Source: Streptomyces filamentosus
Lineage (GTDB): Bacteria; Actinomycetota; Actinomycetes; Streptomycetales; Streptomycetaceae
Length of the DNA stretch: 64,000 bases
Assembly (NCBI RefSeq): GCF_014654895.1
Contig: NZ_BNBE01000003.1
Location: 214,501-278,500 of the forward strand
Reading direction: 5' to 3'
The position numbers and the translations under genes were made by a program. This document shows, one piece after another, positions 57,066 to 64,000 of the stretch. How positions within the stretch are numbered: position 1 is the first letter of the stretch; the number at the start of each line of letters is the position of its first letter. The notes under the pieces are model-generated. The model ran no database searches. It was not told where the DNA came from and saw nothing but the letters and a program-made list of their open reading frames with translations.

Positions 57066-57686
57066 GTGAAACGTTCCCTCCTGGTGCCGTTCTACGAGCA
57101 CCCCGCCGACCGCCCCGAGGGCTGGGCGGCCCTCGTCGCCGCCGCACCGGCCCTCCACGGCGTCGTCCTCAACCCGGCGAACGGGGCGGGCGAGGCCCCC
57201 GACCCGGCCTTCGCCGAGGCCGCCGCCCGGCTGCGCGCCGAAGGGGTGCGGATCCTCGGCTACGCGGACACCGCCTACGGCCGCCGCCCGCACGCCGAGG
57301 TCGTCGCCGACCTGCTCCGCCACCGCGAGTGGTACGGCGCGGACGGGGCCTTCCTCGACCAGGTCGCGACCGCGCCCGAGGCCCTGCCGCACTACCGGCG
57401 GCTCGCGGTCGCGGCCCGCGCCGCCGGGGCGGCGACCCTCGTCCTCAACCACGGCACCCGGCCCGACGAGGGGTACGCGGACCTCGCCGACCTGCTGGTC
57501 ACCTTCGAGGGCCCGTGGGACGCGTACCGCACCCTCGACCTGCCCGCCGCCCCGCACCACTGCCACCTCGTCTACGCGGCCCCGCCCGGCTTCCGCCCCG
57601 CGACCGAGGTCCACTGCGCGGTGCCGGGCACCGGCGCCCACCCCTGGGGCACCCTGCCGCACGAGGTCCCGGAGCCCGCCCGATGA
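57066..57686 (+). CDS. spherulin-4 family protein (Sph3/GH135-like)
   Basis: 206 residues from GTG. Family landmarks: LLVPFYEHP, VVLNPANGAGEAPDP (N36-P47), GYADTAYGRR (65-74), EWYGADGAFLDQ (D93, D98), LNHGTRP and VTFEGPW. In Aspergillus, Sph3 cuts galactosaminogalactan and is needed to make it. PelA carries a related hydrolase domain. The first residues (MKRSLLVPF) run straight into the first strand with no signal peptide, so this copy looks cytoplasmic, which is odd for the family. The stop overlaps the next start. Confidence 0.8.
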   Translation: MKRSLLVPFYEHPADRPEGWAALVAAAPALHGVVLNPANGAGEAPDPAFAEAAARLRAEGVRILGYADTAYGRRPHAEVVADLLRHREWYGADGAFLDQVATAPEALPHYRRLAVAARAAGAATLVLNHGTRPDEGYADLADLLVTFEGPWDAYRTLDLPAAPHHCHLVYAAPPGFRPATEVHCAVPGTGAHPWGTLPHEVPEPAR

Positions 57687-58474
57687 GACGCCGCCTGCCG
57701 CTCCTCGCGGCCCTGCTGCTGCTCGCCACGGCCTGCACCTCCGGCCCCGGCCCCGACCCCAAGCCGGAGGAGACCGGCCGCTGGCGTCCCACGGCCGGCC
57801 TCGCCTGGCAGTGGCAGCTCAGCGGGAGGCTGGACCCGACCGTCGACGTCCCGGTCTACGACATCGACGGCTTCGACCACCCGGCCGCGACCGTCGCGGA
57901 CCTGCACCGCCGGGGCCGGAAGGTGATCTGCTACCTCTCCACCGGCGCCTGGGAGGACTTCCGCCCCGACGCGGACCGCTTCCCGAAGTCCGTCCTCGGC
58001 CGGGGCAACGGCTGGGCCGGCGAGCGCTGGCTCGACATCCGCCGCACCGACGTCCTCGAACCCCTCATGGCGGAGCGGATCGACATGTGCCGCGCCAAGG
58101 GCTTCGACGCGGTCGAGCCGGACAACATGGACGGCTACCGCAACCGCACCGGCTTCCCCCTCACCGCCGCCGACCAGCTCCGCTACAACCGCCTGATCGC
58201 CCGCCTCGCCCACGACCGGGGCCTCGCCGTCGGCCTCAAGAACGACCTCGACCAGATCCCGGCCCTGCTCCCCGACTTCGACTTCGCGGTCAACGAGCAG
58301 TGCGCCGAGTACGACGAGTGCCACCGTCTCGCCCCCTTCGTCGCGGCCGGCAAGCCCGTTTTCCACGCCGAGTACGAACTGGCCCCCGCCGCGTTCTGCC
58401 CCGAGGCCCGGGAGCTGGGCCTCAGCTCGATGCGGAAGCGGTACGAGCTCGACGCCTGGCGCAGGCCCTGCTAG
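57683..58474 (+). CDS. GH114 endo-alpha-1,4-polygalactosaminidase-like lipoprotein (Ega3-like)
   Basis: 263 residues. A lipoprotein signal peptide ends LLLATAC with lipidated C18, so the enzyme is anchored outside the membrane. GH114 landmarks: WQWQLSG, VYDIDGFDH (D60, D62), VICYLSTGAWEDFRPD, FDAVEPDNMDGY (E145, D147), VGLKNDLDQ and FAVNEQCAEYDEC. The family cuts partly deacetylated galactosamine polymers. It ends the operon; the downstream gene is convergent. Confidence 0.87.
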   Translation: MRRRLPLLAALLLLATACTSGPGPDPKPEETGRWRPTAGLAWQWQLSGRLDPTVDVPVYDIDGFDHPAATVADLHRRGRKVICYLSTGAWEDFRPDADRFPKSVLGRGNGWAGERWLDIRRTDVLEPLMAERIDMCRAKGFDAVEPDNMDGYRNRTGFPLTAADQLRYNRLIARLAHDRGLAVGLKNDLDQIPALLPDFDFAVNEQCAEYDECHRLAPFVAAGKPVFHAEYELAPAAFCPEARELGLSSMRKRYELDAWRRPC

Positions 58475-58497
58475 GGGCAGACCCCGTACGGGCCCCG

Positions 58498-59667
58498 CTA
58501 GGAGACCTCGTAACAGGTGGTCAGCACCTCGGTGCCGGTGCCCTCCTCCGGGGGCGTCCACCAGGCCCAGATGCCCCGCCCGCAGACCGCCTGGCTGCGG
58601 GCCGTCGTCTCCTCCGGGTCCGCGCCGGGGGCGACCCGGTGCTGGCCGGTGATCCGGGCGTCGTGGGAGGCGCCGCAGGAGACGGTCACCACCTGGCGGC
58701 TGTTGCGCTGGCCGGTGGTGAAGTCGACGCAGCCGCCCTCGCGGACCTCGGCGATGTCCCGGACGACGTCCGCCGCCTTCAGCACCCGGTCGCCGGGGGC
58801 CGGGGAGGGCACCGGGGAGCCGTACCCGGTGAGGGTGAGATCCATGGTGAGGGTGGTGAAGGCGGTGAGGTCGCCGTCCTCGCGGAACGCGTCCTTCACG
58901 GTGATCCCGGCGCGGGTCAGCCGCCCCTGGCCGTCCACCTCGACGGCGAGCGGGACGGGCGGCCGCTGGGCCGCGCTCGCACCGGCCGTGACGAGGTGGG
59001 GCCCGAGGTCGGGCGGGAAGAGCAGCTCCAGCGTGGTGTCGGGCAGTCCCGCCCGGTAGACGCGGCCGCCGGCCTTCCCCTCGCGGTACGAGGTCGCCGT
59101 CCCGGCGCCCACCGCCTCCAGGAGGGTGCCGCCGACCGGGGCCTCGCTGCCGCGCAGGAACTCCAGGGGGTCCTCGCCGACGAACGACTTGGCGACGCCC
59201 TCGGTGTCCTCGGGGGCGTAGTCGATCCAGTACGGGGAGGAGGCCGCCCGGTAGCGGGTCCGGTCGCGGTCGACCAGATAGGTGCCGGAGGTCTCGCCGT
59301 CCTCCCGGGAGGGCGTGAAGCCGAGGACGGCGGTGCGCACCTTCGCGGAGGTCTTCGCGGGGAGGTCCCAGGTCACCGCGACGCTCCCGCGGTCCGCGGC
59401 GAAGTCGAGGCTGCCGGTCATGGTCCGGACGAGGTCGCCCTTCTTCCCCGCGAAGGTCAGCTTCTGGGTGAAGCGGGCGGTGCCCGCCTTCTGCGTCTCC
59501 CGCAGGGCGAGGAAGACCTGCCGGCCGGTCTTCTGGCCGAAGACCGGGTGGTCGGCGGTGGCCGAGGGGCCGGGCCGGGCGGAGTCCTGCCCTCCGGCCG
59601 AACAGGCGGTCAGGGAGAGGAGGACGGCGGCGAGTCCCGCGGCGGAGCGGACGAGTTTTCCGGTCAT
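58498..59667 (-). CDS. lipoprotein of unknown function
   Basis: 389 residues. Signal peptide and lipobox VLLSLTAC, so lipidated and extracytoplasmic. The central part (residues about 45-260: RFTQKLTFAGKKGDLVRTM, GTYLVDRDRTRYRA) resembles the LppX/LprG-like beta-barrel half-fold of actinobacterial lipoproteins. The C-terminal 120 residues hold several cysteines (GGCVDFT, VSCGASH, AVCGRG, TTCYEVS), probably in disulfides. It might bind lipid or report envelope state. It is convergent with the polysaccharide operon and so not part of it. Confidence 0.8.
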   Translation of the reverse strand: MTGKLVRSAAGLAAVLLSLTACSAGGQDSARPGPSATADHPVFGQKTGRQVFLALRETQKAGTARFTQKLTFAGKKGDLVRTMTGSLDFAADRGSVAVTWDLPAKTSAKVRTAVLGFTPSREDGETSGTYLVDRDRTRYRAASSPYWIDYAPEDTEGVAKSFVGEDPLEFLRGSEAPVGGTLLEAVGAGTATSYREGKAGGRVYRAGLPDTTLELLFPPDLGPHLVTAGASAAQRPPVPLAVEVDGQGRLTRAGITVKDAFREDGDLTAFTTLTMDLTLTGYGSPVPSPAPGDRVLKAADVVRDIAEVREGGCVDFTTGQRNSRQVVTVSCGASHDARITGQHRVAPGADPEETTARSQAVCGRGIWAWWTPPEEGTGTEVLTTCYEVS

Positions 59668-59740
59668 GCAGGGGTGACCCCCGCGGGGGACGGATGGTTG
59701 TCCGGCCCCCGGTCACGAAACGATCACCGCCGGCCCGGTG

Positions 59741-60505
59741 TCAGCCCAGGGCCAGCGCGACCAGGGTGACCGTCGCGGCCGTCTCCTCCACCGCGCCGAA
59801 GACGTCCCCGGTGACGCCGCCGAAGCGGCGGACGCAGCGGCGGAGGAGGAGGGCGGCGGCGGCGAGGCCGGCGCCCGCGGCGAGGACGGCGTGCAGGGAG
59901 TCGTACGGGGAGGACAGCAGCCCCGTGGCCGCGGCGAGGAGGAGGACGGCGGCGGTGCAGAGGGTCGCGGAGCGGACCGGCACCGTCGCGGCGACGATCG
60001 CGCCGAGGCCCTCGGGCCGGGCCGCCGGGACGCCGTGCCGGGAGGCGTGGGTGAGGGCGAGCCGGGCGACCGTGGCGGCCAGCACGACGGCGACCGCGCC
60101 GTGCGCCCAGCCCTCCCCGTACAGCTCGTACACGGCGGCGACCTGGGCGAGGAGGGCGAAGAGCAGGGTGATGACGCCGAAGGGGCCGATGTCGGACTGC
60201 TTCATGATGCGCAGCGCGTCCTCGGCGGGCTTGGCGCTGCCGAGCCCGTCGGCGGTGTCGGCGAGGCCGTCGAGGTGGAGGCCGCGGGTGAGCAGCGCGG
60301 GGACGGCGACGGTGACGACGGCGGCGAGGAGCGGTCCGGCGCCGAGGGGGAGGAGCGCCCCGCCGGCGGCGGCGGCGACGAGACCGACCGCGAATCCGGC
60401 GACCGGGGCGCAGAGCATGCCGCCGCGCGCCGCGTCCCGGTCCCAGCGGGTGATGCGGGCGGGGAACACGGTGAGGGTCCCGAAGGCGAAACGCAGGCCG
60501 TCCAT
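59741..60505 (-). CDS. cobS: adenosylcobinamide-GDP ribazoletransferase (cobalamin synthase)
   Basis: 254 residues from ATG 60505. CobS motifs: MDGLRFAFGTLTVFPAR at the start, LTRGLHLDGLADTADGLGS (the conserved HLDGLADTADG), and IMKQSDIGPFGVITLL, with several membrane helices. It joins alpha-ribazole to adenosylcobinamide-GDP in the last step of the B12 nucleotide loop. No other cobalamin gene is in the window, and I saw no cobalamin riboswitch upstream. Confidence 0.95.
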   Translation of the reverse strand: MDGLRFAFGTLTVFPARITRWDRDAARGGMLCAPVAGFAVGLVAAAAGGALLPLGAGPLLAAVVTVAVPALLTRGLHLDGLADTADGLGSAKPAEDALRIMKQSDIGPFGVITLLFALLAQVAAVYELYGEGWAHGAVAVVLAATVARLALTHASRHGVPAARPEGLGAIVAATVPVRSATLCTAAVLLLAAATGLLSSPYDSLHAVLAAGAGLAAAALLLRRCVRRFGGVTGDVFGAVEETAATVTLVALALG

Positions 60506-60543
60506 CCGGGCAGGGTAATCGCCGGACCGGGGCGGTAGATTTC

Positions 60544-60557
60544 CGATATCCGTATCG
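60544..60557. promoter_or_regulatory. palindrome CGATA-TCCG-TATCG in the cobS divergent region
   Basis: Perfect 5-4-5 inverted repeat in the AT-rich part of the 87-bp gap between cobS and the divergent membrane-protein gene. Candidate operator for either. Confidence 0.4.
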
Positions 60558-60592
60558 ATCTGGATCTCTCGGGCATACCGGAACGGGGTGGC

Positions 60593-61360
60593 ATGGGTCA
60601 CTGGTTCTCCCGCAACATCCTGGAGCCGGGCAAGCTGCCCATGCTCCTCGCCCTGACCTCCTTCGTCCTGACCTTCCTCCTCACCCGGACCGTCACCCGG
60701 CTCATCCGCGCGGGGAAGGGCCCCTTCCGGAACGTCTCCTCGGCGGGCGGGCTGCACATCCACCACGTCGTGCCCGGGGTGGTCCTCACCGTCCTCGGCG
60801 GCTTCGGCGCGGTCGCCAGCGGCCGGCACGGCTTCGGGGCGGCCGCCTTCGCCGTCGTCTTCGGGATCGGCGCAGGCCTCGTCCTGGACGAGTTCGCGCT
60901 CATCCTCCACCTCGACGACGTGTACTGGTCGGAGGAGGGCCGGCAGAGCGTCGAGGTCGTCGTGCTCACCGCCGCCCTCATGCTGCTGCCGCTCAGCGGC
61001 TTCTCCCCGCTCGGCGTCGACGGCGTCACGGCCGAGGAGCGGCAGGACCGGGTGGGCTTCCTCCTCACCCTGGCCCTGAACTTCCTCTTCATCCTGGTCA
61101 CCCTGGTCAAGGGCAAGCTGCGGATGGCGCTGATCGGGGTCTTCGTGCCCTTCGTGGCCCTGGTCGGCGCCGTCCGGCTGGCCCGCCCCGGCTCCTGGTG
61201 GTGGCGGCACCTCTACGGCCGCCGGCACCGGGCCCGCGCGCGGGGCACGGTCCGCGCCTACCGGCACGACAAGCGCTGGACCCGGGTGCGGCGCAGGGCT
61301 CAGGACCTGATCGGCGGCTTCCAGGAGCGGGTGCCCGGCCGGGGGACCGGCTCGCCCTGA
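60593..61360 (+). CDS. conserved integral membrane protein
   Basis: 255 residues with GGGGTGG before the ATG. About six membrane helices. Conserved-looking GGLHIHHVVPGVVLTVLGG and LDEFALILHLDDVYWSEEGRQS contain His and Asp/Glu residues at membrane edges, which hints at metal or proton handling, but no family function is known. The basic C-terminal tail overlaps the convergent rhomboid-like gene by 61 bp. Confidence 0.8.
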   Translation: MGHWFSRNILEPGKLPMLLALTSFVLTFLLTRTVTRLIRAGKGPFRNVSSAGGLHIHHVVPGVVLTVLGGFGAVASGRHGFGAAAFAVVFGIGAGLVLDEFALILHLDDVYWSEEGRQSVEVVVLTAALMLLPLSGFSPLGVDGVTAEERQDRVGFLLTLALNFLFILVTLVKGKLRMALIGVFVPFVALVGAVRLARPGSWWWRHLYGRRHRARARGTVRAYRHDKRWTRVRRRAQDLIGGFQERVPGRGTGSP

Positions 61361-62046
61361 CCCCGCCGCCGCCACGCCCGGACGGCGATCAGCACGAGCA
61401 CGCCCGCGATGGCCGCCAGGTGCTCCTTGCCCGCGAGGTTCGGCTTGACGAACACCTCGACCACCATCGCCACGACGACGGCCGCGCCCGTCCAGTACGC
61501 CCGCTGCCGCCAGCAGACGTAGACGGCGAGCCCCACCACGGCCGCCGAGGGCCCGGTGTCCACCACCTGCGCGTCGGAGGCGGGGAGCCCGAAGGGGGTG
61601 CCGGGGCCCAGCGCGATGCCCGCGCGCGCGTACAGCGTCCCGCAGAGCGTCGCCAGGTACGCGATCCCCAGCGTCCGCCCCCGCCCCAGGCACAGCTCCG
61701 CGATCCCGAAGACCAGCAGGACCTGCGCGAGCGCGCCCCAGACGGGCAGGTCGAGCGCGGGGACGAAGAGCGACAGCGGCGTGCGCAGCAGGGCGAGCCA
61801 CAGCGGGTCCCCGGCGCGCACCGCGCCGACCGCCTGCACCGGCCCGTACCCCCAGTCCTGGTTCTGCGCGAACTGGAAGAGGGCGGTGAGGCAGACCGCC
61901 GACAGCGTCAGCGGCACCGCCCGCCACCGCCGGGCCGCCGGCTCCCGCCGCAGGACGGCGAGGAGCGGCCCCCACTCGCGCCGGGCGAAGCGCCGTACGG
62001 GGGAGGTCCGGGGAGCCGGGGCGGACGGGGAGGACGGGGAGGTCAA
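61300..62046 (-). CDS. rhomboid-like multi-spanning membrane protein
   Basis: 248 residues from TTG 62046, overlapping the MprF-like stop (TTGA). About six hydrophobic segments. VVDTGPSAAVVGLAVYVCW contains a GxSx-like element, and EHLAAIAGVLVLIAV supplies a His in a following helix, as in rhomboid folds. Protease activity is uncertain because the usual GxSG is altered. Coupling to the MprF-like gene suggests a joint envelope role. Confidence 0.7.
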   Translation of the reverse strand: MTSPSSPSAPAPRTSPVRRFARREWGPLLAVLRREPAARRWRAVPLTLSAVCLTALFQFAQNQDWGYGPVQAVGAVRAGDPLWLALLRTPLSLFVPALDLPVWGALAQVLLVFGIAELCLGRGRTLGIAYLATLCGTLYARAGIALGPGTPFGLPASDAQVVDTGPSAAVVGLAVYVCWRQRAYWTGAAVVVAMVVEVFVKPNLAGKEHLAAIAGVLVLIAVRAWRRRGQGEPVPRPGTRSWKPPIRS

Positions 62047-63803
62047 CGCCCGCCCGCCAGGTGCTTGCGGTGCAGCCACTTCGGCAGGCCGGGCGCCTCC
62101 AGGAAGCCCTCGGCGCGCCCGGCGGCGAGACCGATGCGCAGCAGGTCGGCGCTCTTCTCGAAGAGCATGAAGCGGGGCTCCCAGATCGGTCGGTACTTGG
62201 CGTTGGCGCGGTACAGCGACTCGATCTGCCACCAGCGGGAGAAGAAGCTGAGCAGCGAACGCCACATGCGCAGCACGGGTCCCGCGCCGAGCTTCGAGCC
62301 GCGTTCGAAGACGGAGCGGAACATCGCGAAGTTCAGCGAGACCTGAGTGATCCCGATCTCCTTCGCCCCCTGGAGGAGTTCGATCACCATGAACTCCATC
62401 AGGCCGTTCTCCGACGCGCGGTCCCGCCGCATCAGGTCCAGCGAGAGCCCCTTCGGCCCCCACGGCACGAAGGAGAGCAGCGCCCGCAGTTCGCCCTCCC
62501 CGTCGGTGCACTCCAGCATCACGCAGCGCCCGTCGCGCGGGTCCCCGAGCCGCCCGAGTGCCATCGAGAAGCCCCGCTCGGTCGCCCCGTCCCGCCAGTC
62601 GTCGGCCTTCCGCAGCAGCTCGTCCATCTCCTCGGCGGGAATGTCCTCGTGCCGCCGGACCCGGACCTCGTACCCGGCCCGCTTGACCCGGTTGTACGCC
62701 TGCCGGACGGTCCGCATCGCCCGCCCGTCGAGGGTGAACTCGTCGGTCTCCACGATGGCCTCGTCGCCCAGCTCCAGGGCGTCCAGGCCGTGCCGGGCGT
62801 AGACCGTCCCGGCCTCCTCGCTCGCCCCCATGACCGCCGGGATCCAGCCGTGCTCGCGGGCCTCGGCGAGCCAGGGCTCGATCGCCCCCGGCCACGCCTC
62901 GGGGTCGCCGATCGGGTCGCCCGAGGCCAGCGACACCCCGCCCACCACCCGGTAGGCGATCGCCGCCTTCTCGCTCGGCGACCACACCACGCTCTTCTCG
63001 CGGCGCAGCGCGAAGTAGCCCAGCGAGTCGCGGTCCCCGTGCCTGTCGAGCAGCGCCCGCAGCCGCTCCTCGTCCTCCTCGGTCAGCGGGTCGACGGCCC
63101 GGCGCGAGCGGAAGGCGGCGAAGAGCACCGCGAAGAGCAGCAGCGTGGACATCACGTTGATGACCACGTCGACCCAGCCGGGCGTGGTGATGGTGGGGAA
63201 GCGGGAGTCGTCGGCGGCCAGCGTGACCAGCCGCATCACGCCGTACCGCCAGCGCTCCAGGAAGGTGGAGGAGCCGGCGGCCGTGTTGGTGGCGGTGACC
63301 AGGACGGCGGCGAGCAGCGAGGTGACGAGCAGTCCGCCGACGGCGACGAGCGCGGCGAGCAGCGGGTTGGAGCGGTCGCCCTTCGCGTAGAACTCCCTGC
63401 GGCCGAGGAGCAGGGCGGTGAAGAAGGCGGCGGTCAGGCCCAGCGAGATCCAGTTCTGGGCGTGCCGCCTGATCTCGGGGAAGAGCATCACCAGGGCGAA
63501 GAGCAGCAGGAAGAGGCCGCTCAGCACCGTGTTGAGGATCCACGCGGCCCGCTTGCGGCGCCGCATGGTGATCGCCAGGAAGAGCGTGAAGACGCCGGAG
63601 GCGAAGCCGGCGGTGAGCATGTAGGGCGTGAAGTAGTCGTCCTCGTTGTGCCGGCGCAGGTCCTGTCCGAAGGACACCCACACGGCGCTCAGGAAGTTGA
63701 TGAACGTGACGACGCGGAGGTACCAGACGGCGAACGCGGCACTGCGCCGCGTCCGGTCGGTGCTCCGGGACACTCCTTCGGCGGACAAACGGACCTCTCC
63801 CAT
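62043..63803 (-). CDS. MprF/LysX-like phosphatidylglycerol aminoacyltransferase-type membrane protein (DUF2156)
   Basis: 586 residues. About six N-terminal membrane helices (residues 25-235), then a cytoplasmic DUF2156 double-GNAT domain: LGYFALRREKSVVWSPSEKAAIAYR, GVSLASGDPIGDPEAWPGAI, VKRAGYEVRVRRHEDIP, FVPWGPKGLSLDLMRRD and ENGLMEFMVIELLQGAKEIG. Such proteins transfer an amino acid, typically lysine, from tRNA to phosphatidylglycerol, lowering surface charge. The amino acid cannot be told here. The transcript may be leaderless. Confidence 0.88.
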   Translation of the reverse strand: MGEVRLSAEGVSRSTDRTRRSAAFAVWYLRVVTFINFLSAVWVSFGQDLRRHNEDDYFTPYMLTAGFASGVFTLFLAITMRRRKRAAWILNTVLSGLFLLLFALVMLFPEIRRHAQNWISLGLTAAFFTALLLGRREFYAKGDRSNPLLAALVAVGGLLVTSLLAAVLVTATNTAAGSSTFLERWRYGVMRLVTLAADDSRFPTITTPGWVDVVINVMSTLLLFAVLFAAFRSRRAVDPLTEEDEERLRALLDRHGDRDSLGYFALRREKSVVWSPSEKAAIAYRVVGGVSLASGDPIGDPEAWPGAIEPWLAEAREHGWIPAVMGASEEAGTVYARHGLDALELGDEAIVETDEFTLDGRAMRTVRQAYNRVKRAGYEVRVRRHEDIPAEEMDELLRKADDWRDGATERGFSMALGRLGDPRDGRCVMLECTDGEGELRALLSFVPWGPKGLSLDLMRRDRASENGLMEFMVIELLQGAKEIGITQVSLNFAMFRSVFERGSKLGAGPVLRMWRSLLSFFSRWWQIESLYRANAKYRPIWEPRFMLFEKSADLLRIGLAAGRAEGFLEAPGLPKWLHRKHLAGGR

Positions 63804-63811
63804 GAAAAGCG

Positions 63812-63817
63812 ATCATA
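63812..63817 (-). promoter_or_regulatory. TATGAT -10 box of the MprF-like gene
   Basis: Minus-strand TATGAT ends 8 nt before the ATG at 63803 and there is no ribosome site between them, so the mRNA is probably leaderless. No good -35 is visible. Confidence 0.45.
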
Positions 63818-63909
63818 TGGGGCATCGCTTCCCGTGCGGCGACGCCGGAGGCGGCCGCCCGCGCGTCGCGGACGGCCGCCCCCGGACCTCAGCCGATGGG
63901 TGCGCCCCC

Positions 63910-64000
63910 TCAGACCGCTCCGACGGAGGCGGCCGCGTCCGGAGTGGTCGGCTCCGGACGCTCGGGCAGCTCGGCGGCGAGCGCCGCCGCGGCCCGGACG
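63910..64000 (-). CDS. C-terminal end of a gene cut by the window edge
   Basis: On the minus strand an open frame enters from the right edge and stops with TGA at 63910-63912. The 29 or so visible codons give an Ala/Pro/Glu-rich tail ending AAASVGAV. A possible hairpin (GGCGGCC/GGCCGCC, 63850-63880) follows. Too little is visible to identify it, and it may be non-coding. Confidence 0.35.
   Translation of the reverse strand, partial: VRAAAALAAELPERPEPTTPDAAASVGAV

Noticed and set aside
60506-60592. Cobalamin riboswitch upstream of cobS
   Set aside because: The gap is 87 bp and lacks the B12-box core; too short for the aptamer.

Overview
The window is high-GC actinobacterial DNA, almost certainly Streptomyces. 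The evidence is the strong G/C bias at third codon positions, many GTG starts, 4-bp start/stop overlaps, and a gene order I recognise from the Streptomyces core chromosome: malEFG, aglA, amylase, glnII, glnA, lipA, lipB, aceE, sucB, lpdA, pepA, cobS. It looks like core chromosome rather than an island. The one clear mobile element is a 1.07-kb IS481-type insertion at 33.4-34.5 kb. I saw no tRNA, rRNA or CRISPR array.

Layout. 1-12.4 kb is a maltodextrin/starch locus: maltose ABC transporter (malE 3' end, malF, malG), intracellular alpha-glucosidase, a LacI-type regulator, a secreted alpha-amylase with a starch-binding domain behind its own promoter and operator, and a giant two-headed amylase/pullulanase. 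Extracellular starch is cut to maltodextrins, imported and hydrolysed, with the LacI protein the likely switch. 12.4-19.8 kb holds a tautomerase-like enzyme, a TetR regulator, a [2Fe-2S] reductase paired with an ExxH-type hydrolase/diiron-like protein, a membrane protein whose N-terminus looks like a decayed ECF sigma factor, a tyrosine phosphatase and a receiver-less OmpR-type regulator.

20.2-31.6 kb is nitrogen and lipoate metabolism: glnII and glnA, each with a clear four-box GlnR site upstream, and lipA/lipB with their usual small membrane neighbours. Between the two glutamine synthetases lies a Ro-like TROVE/vWA gene and its partner, with a foldable ~90-nt element upstream that could be a Y-like RNA. 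31.9-42.7 kb carries regulators, the IS, an FAD oxidoreductase, short-chain dehydrogenases and a WYL regulator. 42.7-51.6 kb encodes the 2-oxoacid dehydrogenase subunits E1 (aceE), E2 and E3 with an FCD-type GntR gene between E1 and E2, then pepA.

51.9-58.5 kb is the most interesting region: a five-gene operon with a secreted Agd3-like (CE18) deacetylase, a PelF/Gtb3-like GT4 glycosyltransferase, a polytopic membrane protein, a spherulin-4/Sph3-like (GH135) protein and a GH114 (Ega3-like) lipoprotein. This set mirrors the fungal galactosaminogalactan cluster and parts of bacterial Pel systems, and suggests a deacetylated galactosamine-containing exopolysaccharide. 58.5-64 kb has a lipoprotein, cobS, a membrane protein, a rhomboid-like membrane protein translationally coupled to an MprF-like synthase, and a gene cut by the window edge.
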